DNA of 64,000 bases from contig NZ_JOAN01000013.1 in NCBI RefSeq assembly GCF_000718555.1, positions 121,902-185,901 on the forward strand, in the 5' to 3' direction. Each line of letters starts with the position of its first letter. The first letter of the stretch is position 1. Origin of the DNA: Micromonospora chokoriensis (GTDB lineage Bacteria > Actinomycetota > Actinomycetes > Mycobacteriales > Micromonosporaceae). The notes under the pieces are model-generated. The model did not search any database. It was given only the letters and a program-made list of their open reading frames with translations, and was not told where the DNA came from. This document shows positions 18,367 through 26,650 of the stretch, in pieces. The position numbers and the translations under genes were made by a program.

Positions 18367-20885
18367 CGCCGTACCTCCGGAAGGCCGAGCGTGACGGGTT
18401 GCCGGCGGTGACCGCCGGGCGGGCCGTCAGCGCGTACGGGCACTGGCTGGCCGCGTTCCCGGGTGAAGGTGATTGACGGGTCGGGCACGTCGGGGGCGTT
18501 GACGAAGGAGGTGTAGCGGCGCAGCCGATCCGGGTCGTCCAGCACGTCGCGCCACTCGTCGGAGTACGACGACACGTGCCGGGCCATCGCCGCGTCGAGG
18601 TCGGCGCAGAGCCCGAGCGAGTCGTCCACGATCACCGAGCGCAGGTGGTCCAGGCCGCCGTCCATCGCCTCGACCCAGCCGGCCGTGCGTTGCAGCCGGT
18701 CGGCGGTACGGATGTAATACATTAAAAATCTATCGATTAGTCGAATCAGAGTTTCTGTCGACAAATCAGTGGCGAACAGGTCGGCGTGCCGGGGCCGGAA
18801 GCCTCCGTTGCCACCGACGTAGAGATTCCAGCCGGTCTCGGTGGCGATGATGCCGAAGTCCTTGCTGCGCGCCTCCGCGCATTCCCGGGCGCAACCGGAG
18901 ACCGCCGACTTGAGCTTGTGCGGCGCGCGCAGCCCGCGATAACGCAGCTCCAGCGCGACGGCCAGCCCCACCGAGTCCTGCACTCCGTACCGGCACCAGG
19001 TCTCGCCGACGCACGACTTCACCGTCCGCAGCGCCTTGCCGTACGCGTGGCCGGACTCGAAGCCGGCGTCGACCAGCCGCCGCCAGATCTGTGGCAGCTG
19101 CTCCACCCGTGCCCCGAACAGATCGATCCGCTGCCCGCCGGTGATCTTCGTGTAGAGCTGGAAGTCTCGGGCGACCTCACCGATCACGATCAGCTTCTCC
19201 GGGGTGATCTCGCCGCCGGGGATCCGGGGCACCACCGAGTAACTGCCGTCGCGTTGCAGGTTGGCCAGGAAGTGGTCGTTGGTGTCCTGCAACGACGCCT
19301 GCTCGCCGTCGAGCACGTGCCCGCTGCCCAGCGAGGCGAGGATCGACGCCACCACCGGCTTGCAGATGTCGCAGCCCCGGCCCCGACCGTGCTCGGCGAT
19401 CAGCCGCGAGAAGGTGCGGATGCCGCGTACCCGGACGATCTCGAACAGCTCCCGTCGGCTGACGTCGAAGTGCTCGCAGAGCGCGCTGGACTGCGCCACC
19501 CCGGCCGCGTCCAGGAGCTGCTTGAGCATCGGCACACACGATCCGCAGCTGGTGCCGGCCCGGGTGCACGCCTTCAACGCCGGCACGTCCGCGCAACCGT
19601 CGGCGATTGCGGCGTCCACGTCGCCCCGGGTCACCGCGTTGCAGGAGCAGACCTGGGCGGTGGCGGGCAGCGCACCGGCGTCCGCCCCACCACCGTCCGG
19701 GGCGAGCAGCGCCAGTGGCGCGGCCGGCAGCGGGCCGCCCACACTGGCCCGCAACGTCGGGTACGCGCTGGCGTCACCGACCAGCACCCCGCCGAGCAGG
19801 GTGTGCGCGTCGTCGGAGAGGACCAGCTTCGCGTATACCCGGGTGGCCGGGTCGGTGAAGGTGACGTCCAGGCAGCCCTCGGTCGCGCCGTGGGCGTCGC
19901 CGAACGAGGCCACGTCGACGCCGAGCAGCTTGAGCTTGGTGGCGGTGTCCGCACCCGGGAAGGTCGCCGCGCCGCCGACCAGCCGGTCGGCCACCACCTC
20001 GGCCGTCGCGTACCCCGGCGCGACGAGACCGTGGCAGGTGCCGTCCACCGCCGCGCACTCGCCGACAGCCCAGATCCGTTCGTCGGCGGTGCGGCAGGTC
20101 GCGTCGACAAGCACCCCGCCGCGCGGGCCCAGCGGCAGACCGGCGTCCCGGGCCAACTGGTCCCGGGGTCGGATGCCGGCGGCCACCACCACCAGATCGG
20201 CGTCGAGGGCAGTGCCGTCGGAGAGTTCCAGGGCCGCGACACCGCCGTCCGGGCCGGGACGGATCGCTGTGGTCGCCACCCCGAGATGGGTACGTACGCC
20301 CAACTCGTCGACGTAGCGGCGGAGCATCGCGCCGCCGGCCTGGTCCACCTGTACCGGCATCAACCGGGGCGCAAACTCGACCACGTCGGTGCTCAGGCCG
20401 AGCAGCCGCAGCGCGTTCGCGGCCTCCAGACCGAGCAGCCCACCGCCGATCACCGCGCCGACCCGCCGGCCCCGCGCGTACGCCCGGATCGCCGCCAGGT
20501 CGTCGAGAGTCCGGTAGACGAAGACCCCGGGCAGCTCCGTGCCGGCCACCGGTGGCACGAACGCGTACGACCCGGTGGCCAGCACCAGCGCGTCGTAACG
20601 GTATTCGCCGACGGCGGTGGTCACCACCTGTCGATCCCGGTCGACCGCGGTGGCCGGCTCGCCGAGTCGCAGCCGCACCCCGTCGTGTGGGGTGTGCAGG
20701 TTGAGTTCGCTCTCACTCACCCCGTCGAAGTACGCCGAGAGCCGCACCCGGTCGTACGCCGGGCGGTCCTCCTCGGCCAGCACGGTCACCCGCCAGCTGC
20801 CCTGTGGGTCTCGGGCGTGCAGCGCGTCCACGAAGCGCTGCCCGACCATGCCGTTGCCGATGACGACCAGATCTCCGCCGCTCAT
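18363..20885 (-). CDS. nirB: Assimilatory nitrite reductase large subunit
   Basis: NirB (840 residues) moves electrons from NAD(P)H through FAD and a [2Fe-2S] cluster to siroheme/[4Fe-4S] and reduces nitrite to ammonium. In order: FAD site VVIGNGMVGQRFVD at the N-terminus, NAD site GAVIGGGLLGLEAA, a BFD-like [2Fe-2S] region (VCSCNAVTRG and AGTSCGSC), the ferredoxin-like half-domains, and the siroheme ligands C-x5-C (CVGETWC) and C-x3-C (SGCARECAE). Residues 706-724 are encoded by an AT-rich patch (18714-18770) with a TTA codon, unlike the rest of the gene, although the protein sequence there is conserved in look (DRFLMYYIRTADRLQRT). ATG at 20885 overlaps the preceding gene by 4 bp. Confidence 0.96.
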   Translation of the reverse strand: MSGGDLVVIGNGMVGQRFVDALHARDPQGSWRVTVLAEEDRPAYDRVRLSAYFDGVSESELNLHTPHDGVRLRLGEPATAVDRDRQVVTTAVGEYRYDALVLATGSYAFVPPVAGTELPGVFVYRTLDDLAAIRAYARGRRVGAVIGGGLLGLEAANALRLLGLSTDVVEFAPRLMPVQVDQAGGAMLRRYVDELGVRTHLGVATTAIRPGPDGGVAALELSDGTALDADLVVVAAGIRPRDQLARDAGLPLGPRGGVLVDATCRTADERIWAVGECAAVDGTCHGLVAPGYATAEVVADRLVGGAATFPGADTATKLKLLGVDVASFGDAHGATEGCLDVTFTDPATRVYAKLVLSDDAHTLLGGVLVGDASAYPTLRASVGGPLPAAPLALLAPDGGGADAGALPATAQVCSCNAVTRGDVDAAIADGCADVPALKACTRAGTSCGSCVPMLKQLLDAAGVAQSSALCEHFDVSRRELFEIVRVRGIRTFSRLIAEHGRGRGCDICKPVVASILASLGSGHVLDGEQASLQDTNDHFLANLQRDGSYSVVPRIPGGEITPEKLIVIGEVARDFQLYTKITGGQRIDLFGARVEQLPQIWRRLVDAGFESGHAYGKALRTVKSCVGETWCRYGVQDSVGLAVALELRYRGLRAPHKLKSAVSGCARECAEARSKDFGIIATETGWNLYVGGNGGFRPRHADLFATDLSTETLIRLIDRFLMYYIRTADRLQRTAGWVEAMDGGLDHLRSVIVDDSLGLCADLDAAMARHVSSYSDEWRDVLDDPDRLRRYTSFVNAPDVPDPSITFTRERGQPVPVRADGPPGGHRRQPVTLGLPEVRR
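18714..18770. other. AT-rich patch inside nirB
   Basis: 18 of 57 bases are G or C (32%), against roughly 70% or more around it. On the coding strand, 13 of 19 codons end in A or T, including ACA, GAA, CTA, AGA, TTT, TTA and TAT. The single TTA (18723-18725, residue 721) is the rarest leucine codon in high-GC actinobacteria. The reading frame and the protein motif are intact. I see no clean promoter in it on either strand. Confidence 0.85.
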
Positions 20886-22321
20886 CGCGTCACCTCCACC
20901 GATTCCGCTTGGCTGAGCCAGTCGACGATGCCGGTCACCGCGTCCCGGCATCCGCCGCATCCGGTGCCGGCCCGGGTCGCGGCCACCACCGCGTCGACCG
21001 TCCGGGCGCCGGAGCGCCAGCTTCTGACGAGTGCGCCCTTGCTCACCGTGTTGCACTGACAGACCGTGGCCGCGTCCGGCATCAGCGCCGGTGAGGCGGC
21101 CGGGGTCGCGCCGACCGCGCCGAGTGACCGGCCCAGCAGCAGCGCCCGCCGGTCACTCGGCACCGGGTGGCCACGGTCGAAGAGTTGGATGACCGTGCCG
21201 ACGGCCGGGTTGTCGCCGAGCAGGATCGCGCCGACCAGCCGCTCGTCCCGGATCCGCAGCCGGGCGTACGTGCCCCGGGCGGGGTCGGCGAAGGTCAGCT
21301 CCTCGCTCGGCCCGCCGCTGGCCGCGTCACCCATCGAGGCGAGGTCGATCCCGGCGGCCTTGAGTCGGGTCACCGCCGGCCGGGGCCGGTACCGGGCCAG
21401 TGGGTCCGTCCCGGTGAGCACGTCGGCGAGCACCTGGGCCTGGGCCCAGGCCGGCGCGACCAGCCCGGTGAGCGCGCCGTCGTGCTCGGCGCAGTCGCCG
21501 ATCGCCGAGATGGACCGGTCGTTTGTGCGCAGCCGGTCGTCCACCACCACGCCGCGGCGCACCGTCAGGCCGGCGGCCTGCGCGAGGGCGGTGTCCGGGC
21601 GTACGCCGCAGGAGAGCACCAGCAGGTCGGCGCGCAACGATCGGCCGTCGGCCAGGTCGAGGCGGACGCCGCTGGCGTCCGCGGCCACGCCGGTCGCCGA
21701 CACCCCCAGCTGGACGGTGACGCCGAAACCGGCGAGCGTGCCGGCGAGCACCGCGCCGGCCGTCGGGTCGAGCTGTCGTTCCATGAGGTGCGCTCGCGGG
21801 TGCACCACTGTGGTGGCCAGGCCCCGGGTGGCCAGCCCTCGGGCGGCCTCCAGGCCGAGCAGCCCGCCGCCGAGCACCAGCGCGCTGCGGGCGCCGTCCG
21901 CCGCAGCGAGGATCCGCCGGCAGTCGTCCAGGGTCCGGAAGGGGACCACCCGCTCCGGCAGGTTCGCCGGGTCGAGGCCGGGCAGCGGCGGCACCACCGC
22001 ACGGGCGCCGGTGGCCAGCACCAGGTGGTCGTAGGAGATTCGTTCGCCGTCGTGGGTGCGGACCTCCCGGGCGGACCTGTCGACGGCGGTCACCGGCACG
22101 CCGCTGCGCAGGTCGACGCCGTGCCCGGCGGCTTCGGTCAGCTCCACGTCCGGTTCGTCGATCCGACCGGCCAGCAGGGTGGAGAGCAGGATCCGGTTGT
22201 ACGCGCGGTGCGGCTCGGCCCCGAGCACGGTGACCTTCCGGTCGCCCTCCCGGGCGTGCAGCTCCCCGGCGAGACGCGCACCCGCCATCCCGTTGCCGAC
22301 GATGACCACCCGGGCGGTCAT
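20882..22321 (-). CDS. FAD/NAD(P)-dependent oxidoreductase with BFD-like [2Fe-2S] end (nitrate reductase electron-transfer subunit)
   Basis: A 479-residue flavoprotein resembling the N-terminal half of NirB/NasB. It has the FAD site VVIVGNGMAGARLAGEL, the NAD site ALVLGGGLLGLEAARGL, GDCAEHDGALTGLVAPAWAQ, and a C-terminal BFD-like domain with CQCNTVSKG and GTGCGGC. It sits between the nitrate reductase and nirB genes with 4-bp overlaps on both sides. It probably feeds electrons from NAD(P)H to the molybdoenzyme, the role NasB or NasC plays in other assimilatory systems. It has no siroheme domain. Confidence 0.88.
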   Translation of the reverse strand: MTARVVIVGNGMAGARLAGELHAREGDRKVTVLGAEPHRAYNRILLSTLLAGRIDEPDVELTEAAGHGVDLRSGVPVTAVDRSAREVRTHDGERISYDHLVLATGARAVVPPLPGLDPANLPERVVPFRTLDDCRRILAAADGARSALVLGGGLLGLEAARGLATRGLATTVVHPRAHLMERQLDPTAGAVLAGTLAGFGVTVQLGVSATGVAADASGVRLDLADGRSLRADLLVLSCGVRPDTALAQAAGLTVRRGVVVDDRLRTNDRSISAIGDCAEHDGALTGLVAPAWAQAQVLADVLTGTDPLARYRPRPAVTRLKAAGIDLASMGDAASGGPSEELTFADPARGTYARLRIRDERLVGAILLGDNPAVGTVIQLFDRGHPVPSDRRALLLGRSLGAVGATPAASPALMPDAATVCQCNTVSKGALVRSWRSGARTVDAVVAATRAGTGCGGCRDAVTGIVDWLSQAESVEVTR

Positions 22322-24450
22322 GCCTTCTCCACCCGGACGGCGCAGATCTTGAATTCGGGCATCCCGGAGATCGGGTCCACCGCGTCGTTGGTCACCGAGT
22401 TGGCCCGGCCTGCCCCCGCGTAGTGGAACGGGGCGAACACGGTGTCCGGTCGGATCCCGGTGCTGAGCCGGGCCGGAGCGCGGAACTCGCCTCGGCGCGA
22501 GGTGACCCGCACCGGATCGCCGTCGTCGATGCCCAGCCGGGCGGCCAGGTCGGGGTGCAGCTCGACGAACGCCTCCGGGGCGGCCCGCCGCAGCGCGGCC
22601 ACCCGTCGGGTCTGGGTGCCCGACTGGTACTGCGCAAGCACCCGGCCGGTGGTGAAGTGCAGCGGGTACGTGGCGCAGACCTGCTCGGCGGCGGGCCGAT
22701 GGTCGACGGGGTGGAAACGGGCCCGGCCGTCCGGCGTGGCGAACTCCTCGGCGAAGAGTCGTGGCGTGTCCGGCCCGTCCTCGGTCGGGCAGGGCCAGTA
22801 GACGCCGTCGTCGGCGTCGATCCGGTCCCAGCTGATGCCGGCGTAGTCGGCGGCCCCACCGGCGGAGGCGCGGCGCAGCTCGGCGAAGACGGTGCCGGGG
22901 TCGGCCGGGAAGCGGGCCGCCGCGTCGGTGGCCGCAGCCTGGTCGGGGGCCAGCCGCGCCGCCAGGTCCGAGATGATCGCCAGGTCGGTCCGGACGCCTG
23001 CCGGGGGTGGGCGCAGTGCGCGCCGGCGCAGCACCCGACCTTCGAGGTTGGTCATGGTGCCGTCCTCCTCGGCCCACTGCGCGGTGGGGAGCACCACGTC
23101 GGCCAGCGCGGCCGTCTCGGAGAGCAGGAGGTCGGCGACGACCAGCAGGTCGAGGTCGCGCAGCCGGCTCTCGATCCGACCTGCCCGGGGTGCCGAGACC
23201 ACCGGGTTCGACCCGAACACCAGCAACGCGCGCGGGCCGCCCGCAGTGCCGAGCGAGTCGAGCAGTTGGTAGGCAGGAACTCCGGGGCCGGGCAGCTCGT
23301 CGGCCGGCACCCCCCAGACCCCCGCCACGTGCTCCCGGGCCGCCGGGTCGTCGATCCGCCGGTAGCCGGGAAGCTGGTCGGCCTTCTGCCCGTGCTCCCG
23401 GCCACCCTGGCCGTTGCCTTGGCCGGTGAGGCAGCCGTACCCCGAGCCGTCGCGGCCGGGCAGGCCGAGGGCGAGGGCGAGATTGACGTACGCGGTGACG
23501 GTGTCCACCCCCTTGGCGTGCTGCTCGGCGCCGCGCGCGGTCAGGATGATCACGCGACCGCCGGTGCCGAGCGCGCGGGCGGTCGCCTCCAGGTCGGCCA
23601 CCGGCACCCCGGAGAGCTGCTCCGCGCGGGCTGGCCACCAGGCGGCGACGCCACGGCGGACCTCGTCGAACCCGGTGGTGCGGTCCGCCACGTACGCCCG
23701 GTCGACCCAACCTTCGGTGAGAGCGATGTGCAGCAGCGCGTTGGCCACCGCGAGGTCGGTGCCGGGCAGCGGTTGCAGGTGCAGGTCGGCCTGCCGGGCG
23801 GTGGCGGTGACCCGGGGGTCGACGACGATCAGTTGGCCGCCGCCCCGGCGCTGCTCGGTGAGCCAGCGCACCAGCGGCGGCATGGTCTCCGCCGGGTTCG
23901 CTCCGACCAGCAGCAGGGTGTCGGCCCGGCCCAGGTCAGCGAGCGGGAACGGCAGCCCTCGGTCGATGCCGAAGGCGCGCATTCCGGCGGCTGCCGCCGA
24001 GGACATGCAGAACCGTCCGTTGTAGTCGATGTGCCGGGTGTGTAGCCCGATCCGGGCGAACTTTCCCAGCGCGTACGCCTTCTCGTTGGTCAGGCCACCA
24101 CCGCCGAAGACGGCGACCGCGTCGGGGCCGGCGTCGTCCTGAACGGCGCGGATGCCGGTGACCACCCGATCGAGCGCGGTGTCCCAGCTCGCGGGGAGCA
24201 GCTCGCCGGTGGCCGGGTCGCGCACCAGCGGGGTGGTCAGCCGCTCCGGGTGGTCGAGCAGCTCGGCGGAGGTCCAACCCTTCTGGCAGAGCCCGCCCCG
24301 GTTGGTGGGGAACTGGCGCGGGTGGACCGTCACCCCAGTGTCGTCCTGGCGCAGCGTCATCCCGCACTGCAGCGCGCAGTACGGGCAGTGCGTCGCCACC
24401 TCCCGGGGCGTCAACCCCGGTCGAGTTGCCGACCGTGCACCGTCTGTCAT
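22318..24450 (-). CDS. nasA: Assimilatory nitrate reductase catalytic subunit (molybdopterin)
   Basis: A 710-residue molybdopterin oxidoreductase. The N-terminal [4Fe-4S] site is HCPYCALQCGM with the fourth cysteine in GGLCQKGW; then come NEKAYALGKFARIGLHTRHIDYNGRFCMSSA, the LLVGANPAETMPPLVRW domain, and the C-terminal molydopterin dinucleotide-binding domain (LHFTTGRVLAQYQSGTQTRR). There is no twin-arginine signal, which supports a cytoplasmic, assimilatory enzyme. It is the first gene of the operon and has a GlnR-type double box 25-62 bp upstream. Formate dehydrogenase is the main alternative, but the neighbours argue for nitrate. Confidence 0.93.
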   Translation of the reverse strand: MTDGARSATRPGLTPREVATHCPYCALQCGMTLRQDDTGVTVHPRQFPTNRGGLCQKGWTSAELLDHPERLTTPLVRDPATGELLPASWDTALDRVVTGIRAVQDDAGPDAVAVFGGGGLTNEKAYALGKFARIGLHTRHIDYNGRFCMSSAAAAGMRAFGIDRGLPFPLADLGRADTLLLVGANPAETMPPLVRWLTEQRRGGGQLIVVDPRVTATARQADLHLQPLPGTDLAVANALLHIALTEGWVDRAYVADRTTGFDEVRRGVAAWWPARAEQLSGVPVADLEATARALGTGGRVIILTARGAEQHAKGVDTVTAYVNLALALGLPGRDGSGYGCLTGQGNGQGGREHGQKADQLPGYRRIDDPAAREHVAGVWGVPADELPGPGVPAYQLLDSLGTAGGPRALLVFGSNPVVSAPRAGRIESRLRDLDLLVVADLLLSETAALADVVLPTAQWAEEDGTMTNLEGRVLRRRALRPPPAGVRTDLAIISDLAARLAPDQAAATDAAARFPADPGTVFAELRRASAGGAADYAGISWDRIDADDGVYWPCPTEDGPDTPRLFAEEFATPDGRARFHPVDHRPAAEQVCATYPLHFTTGRVLAQYQSGTQTRRVAALRRAAPEAFVELHPDLAARLGIDDGDPVRVTSRRGEFRAPARLSTGIRPDTVFAPFHYAGAGRANSVTNDAVDPISGMPEFKICAVRVEKA

Positions 24451-24474
24451 GTCGGGAAAGCGTGCCGCCGGGCG

Positions 24475-24512
24475 GTTTCCGGTCCGGGTCCCTTCTGTTT
24501 CGGTCCTGTCAA
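24475..24512 (-). promoter_or_regulatory. GlnR-type double box upstream of nasA
   Basis: Read on the minus strand, the site is TTGAC-N6-GAAAC-N6-GACCC-N6-GAAAC. Both GAAAC half-boxes match the actinobacterial GlnR consensus (gTnAC-n6-GAAAC repeated), and they are exactly 22 bp apart. The first a-site differs from gTnAC only in its first base; the second a-site is weak. The location, 25 bp before the nitrate reductase start, is right for nitrogen-limitation control. Confidence 0.75.
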
Positions 24513-24603
24513 GTGGGGCTCACACCGCACAGGAGCAGCGGGCCTGACGGGTGGCTGGTAGCGCTCGACCTGCGCATCCGACGGCCGCGACCAGCGGGGC
24601 CGG

Positions 24604-24879
24604 TCAGCGCGAGTCGGTGCGGTGTGGTCGGCGGGCCAGGGGCAGCCAGCCCAGGAATCGGGCGTGAAGTGCTCGCAGGTCAGGGCGAGCGCCTATGGAG
24701 TAGAGGTCGTCAATCGCATCGTGCAGGTTGGCTGCCAGGTAGAAAGCCAGGGCGATCGAATGACCGTAGAACTCGGTCGCGAGGTGAAGCTGAGCTGGCA
24801 CGCACGGCCAGGGAGCGGCGCAGTTACGGCAGAGCCACGCCGGGCGCATCGGATGGTGCGGGCGAGGGCGGCGGGTCAT
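24604..24879 (-). CDS. Small conserved protein, sometimes labelled flavin reductase
   Basis: A 91-residue protein of unknown function. It has a Cys motif C-x2-C-x5-C (WLCRNCAAPWPC) near the N-terminus, then a helical stretch QLHLATEFYGHSIALAFYLAANLHDAIDDL. It resembles small Micromonosporaceae proteins that databases often call flavin reductase; no flavin site is visible, so I do not support that name. The cysteines could bind zinc. It overlaps the upstream gene by 4 bp. Both are divergent from the XRE/DUF397 genes, a neighbourhood that recurs in these bacteria as I recall. Confidence 0.65.
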   Translation of the reverse strand: MTRRPRPHHPMRPAWLCRNCAAPWPCVPAQLHLATEFYGHSIALAFYLAANLHDAIDDLYSIGARPDLRALHARFLGWLPLARRPHRTDSR

Positions 24880-25205
24880 CCGACCCGCACCGGACCTCTC
24901 TTGACGGAAGCGCGGGCGGTTTGGCGACCAGTCTTCGGGGCGGGCGTGCCGGGCCAGATCAGGCCGGCCGGCATCACGAACAGGGACCGACGTGCGACCG
25001 CGTCGCCCTTCGCGGACAGTTGATAAGCGTCGATCCACAACCACCCGTCGTACGTCGGCCAGTCGAGGACCCGAATCACCCGCACGAGAATCGGGTGGAT
25101 GAACTGCACGCTCGCGGCGCGGGTCAGGTGCAGGACGTCACCCGAGCGCGGCGTCCGCGGCTTGGGCCTCGGCGTGGGCTCCCGATCGGGCGGCTTGTCC
25201 GGCAC
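24876..25205 (-). CDS. Conserved hypothetical protein
   Basis: A 109-residue protein with a Pro/Arg-rich first 25 residues and a compact domain (GDVLHLTRAASVQFIHPILVRVIRVLDWPTYDGWLWIDAYQLSAKGDAVARRSLFV). No function is recognised. The GTG at 25205, preceded by GGGGGAG, is preferred to an ATG at 25298 that would put an intergenic palindrome into the protein. It is coupled (ATGA) to the small Cys protein and divergent from the XRE regulator. Base composition here is a little lower in GC than in the nitrate operon, in keeping with accessory DNA. Confidence 0.65.
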   Translation of the reverse strand: MPDKPPDREPTPRPKPRTPRSGDVLHLTRAASVQFIHPILVRVIRVLDWPTYDGWLWIDAYQLSAKGDAVARRSLFVMPAGLIWPGTPAPKTGRQTARASVKRGPVRVG

Positions 25206-25263
25206 GGTGCTCCCCCTGCTCGTAACTTTGGGAAGAGGCCGCCCCGTGAGTGTTTGCCCGTCG

Positions 25264-25320
25264 AGATCTTGGACAGTTCCCGTTCTCACGTAACTCACGT
25301 AACGGAACTGTCCAAGATCT
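25264..25320. repeat. Palindrome family A, copy 2, in a divergent promoter region
   Basis: The arms AGATCTTGGACAGTTCC (from 25264) and GGAACTGTCCAAGATCT (to 25320) extend to about 20 bp each with a single extra C on the left. The loop holds a direct repeat of ACGTAAC/CACGTAAC type. It lies between the divergent hypothetical gene (start 25205) and the XRE regulator (start 25479). It could be an operator for the regulator or a dispersed element; its ends match those at 1-50 and 63689-63712. Confidence 0.65.
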
Positions 25321-25478
25321 GCGCAGGTCCAGGGCGGCCCCGGTACGAACGCGTCCGCCGGGTTTCGGGTCCCTGCCGGCCGCGCCGTCTACAGAGCACA
25401 TTGCCGAGAGCGACGGGATCAGTACACGACGTTGCTCTATTCTCGGGGGACGTTCGGGATGTTCTCCTTGGAGGCAGG

Positions 25479-26246
25479 ATGAATCATGCACTTCAGGCGG
25501 CCATGGCCGAATCTGGCGAGACAGCCGAAAGCCTGGCAGCTCAGACGGGGGTTGATCCGAAGACGGCAGCGCGCTGGATAAGCCCGGGACGCGTGCCGCA
25601 GCCCCGTCGGCGCGCGAAGCTGGCCGCGATCCTTGGGAGGGACGTTGGGGACCTCTGGCCGGATGTCCTCAAACGTCGCGAACCGCACTGGCTGCGCGAG
25701 TGGGTCGACTGGGAACGCGAAGCCCTCGCGATTCGCTGGTTCGAGCACACATGGGTGCCCGGCCTCTTGCAGACCGAGGCGTACGCGCGGGCGACATTGG
25801 CGGGCGAAGCGTTGACGGGGAGCGAAGTTGACGACGTGGTCGCCTCCCGCATCGACCGTCAGGCCATCCTCCGCCGCGAACGCCCGCCCCTGCTGATCGC
25901 AGTCGTACACGAACTTGTCCTGTATCAGTCGGCATACGGCGACCGATCACTGATGCGTGAGCAGGTGACCCACCTCGCCGAGTGTGCGGCGCTGCCCGCC
26001 GTGCAAGTGCTCGTAGTGCCGCAAGACGTCGGGATGTATCCGGGCCTTGGCGGGGGCTTCATCGTGGCCGAACTGCCCGACGGCGATCAGGTCGCACACA
26101 TCGACAGTCAGGCACCGGCGCAGATCGTAAATGGAGCTGCGGACGTTGCTACGCTGAATCGCAGATGGGAGCGCATCCGAAGCGAAGCTCTTTCCCGTCA
26201 CCAGTCTCTAGACCTGATCAGGAAAGCAGCGGGATCATGGACATGA
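25479..26246 (+). CDS. XRE-family regulator with DUF5753 domain
   Basis: A 255-residue regulator. The N-terminal helix-turn-helix spans about residues 12-60 (SGETAESLAAQTGVDPKTAARWISPGRVPQPRRRAKLAAILG). The DUF5753 domain follows (EREALAIRWFEHTWVPGLLQTEAYARATL to DVATLNRRWERIRSEALSRHQSLDLIRK). Such proteins, relatives of Streptomyces WhiJ and AbaA regulators, are typically encoded with a DUF397 partner, as here. The ATG at 25479 has GGAGGC upstream. Its stop overlaps the DUF397 start by 10 bp. Confidence 0.92.
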   Translation: MNHALQAAMAESGETAESLAAQTGVDPKTAARWISPGRVPQPRRRAKLAAILGRDVGDLWPDVLKRREPHWLREWVDWEREALAIRWFEHTWVPGLLQTEAYARATLAGEALTGSEVDDVVASRIDRQAILRRERPPLLIAVVHELVLYQSAYGDRSLMREQVTHLAECAALPAVQVLVVPQDVGMYPGLGGGFIVAELPDGDQVAHIDSQAPAQIVNGAADVATLNRRWERIRSEALSRHQSLDLIRKAAGSWT

Positions 26247-26437
26247 CCGGCGCACAGTGGCGTAAGAGCACGAAGAGCGGAAACAACGGGGGCTCGTGCG
26301 TCGAGGTGGCCGACAATCTCCCCGGCGTCGTCCTCGTCCGCGACACCAAGGACCGCGACGGCGGGACGCTGACCTTCGGGCCGGCGGCATGGGCCGGCTT
26401 CGTCGACCTGGCGAAGGCGATCGGCCCCGTCGGCTGA
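26237..26437 (+). CDS. DUF397 protein, partner of the XRE regulator
   Basis: A 66-residue DUF397 protein with the signature WRKSTKSGNNGGSCVEVADNLPGVVLVRDTKD and the end FGPAAWAGFVDLAK. DUF397 proteins are small partners of XRE/DUF5753 regulators and probably bind them. The ATG lies 10 bp before the end of the regulator gene, so translation is coupled. A hairpin follows at 26455. Confidence 0.9.
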   Translation: MDMTGAQWRKSTKSGNNGGSCVEVADNLPGVVLVRDTKDRDGGTLTFGPAAWAGFVDLAKAIGPVG

Positions 26438-26454
26438 CCAGCGCAGCACGAACG

Positions 26455-26492
26455 GCCCCCGGCGCTTAGATTCCAAGGAGCTGCGGGGGCCT
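26455..26492 (+). terminator. Hairpin after the first DUF397 gene
   Basis: GGCCCCCG at about 26456 pairs with CGGGGGCC ending near 26491, across a loop of about 20 nt. A short CTTCG follows. It probably ends the XRE-DUF397 transcript. Confidence 0.5.
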
Positions 26493-26539
26493 TCGCATGT
26501 TCGGGTTCGGGACGTGGCTGGGGGAACGGAAGCACCGGT

Positions 26540-26650
26540 GTGGAGGACATAGCGGCGATGCTGGCGGCGTGGGAGAACGTGCGCGGCGAGGCGCTGTCCC
26601 ACTGGCAATCCGTCGACCTACTTACGGAGATGGCGAAGACATGGAACTGA
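26540..26650 (+). pseudogene. 3' remnant of a second XRE/DUF5753 regulator
   Basis: The frame from GTG 26540 to the TGA at 26648 reads EDIAAMLAAWENVRGEAL and then SHWQSVDLLTEMAKTWN. It lines up with the last 35 residues of the intact regulator (ADVATLNRRWERIRSEAL, SRHQSLDLIRKAAGSWT). Everything before this is missing. The remnant's stop overlaps the next DUF397 start by 10 bp, the same geometry as in the intact pair, so it is what is left of a duplicated regulator-DUF397 unit. Confidence 0.8.

Noticed and set aside
24426..25478. N-terminal extension of the XRE regulator of about 350 codons
   Set aside because: It crosses a promoter, the nitrate GlnR box and two opposite genes; the helix-turn-helix begins right after ATG 25479 with a good ribosome site.
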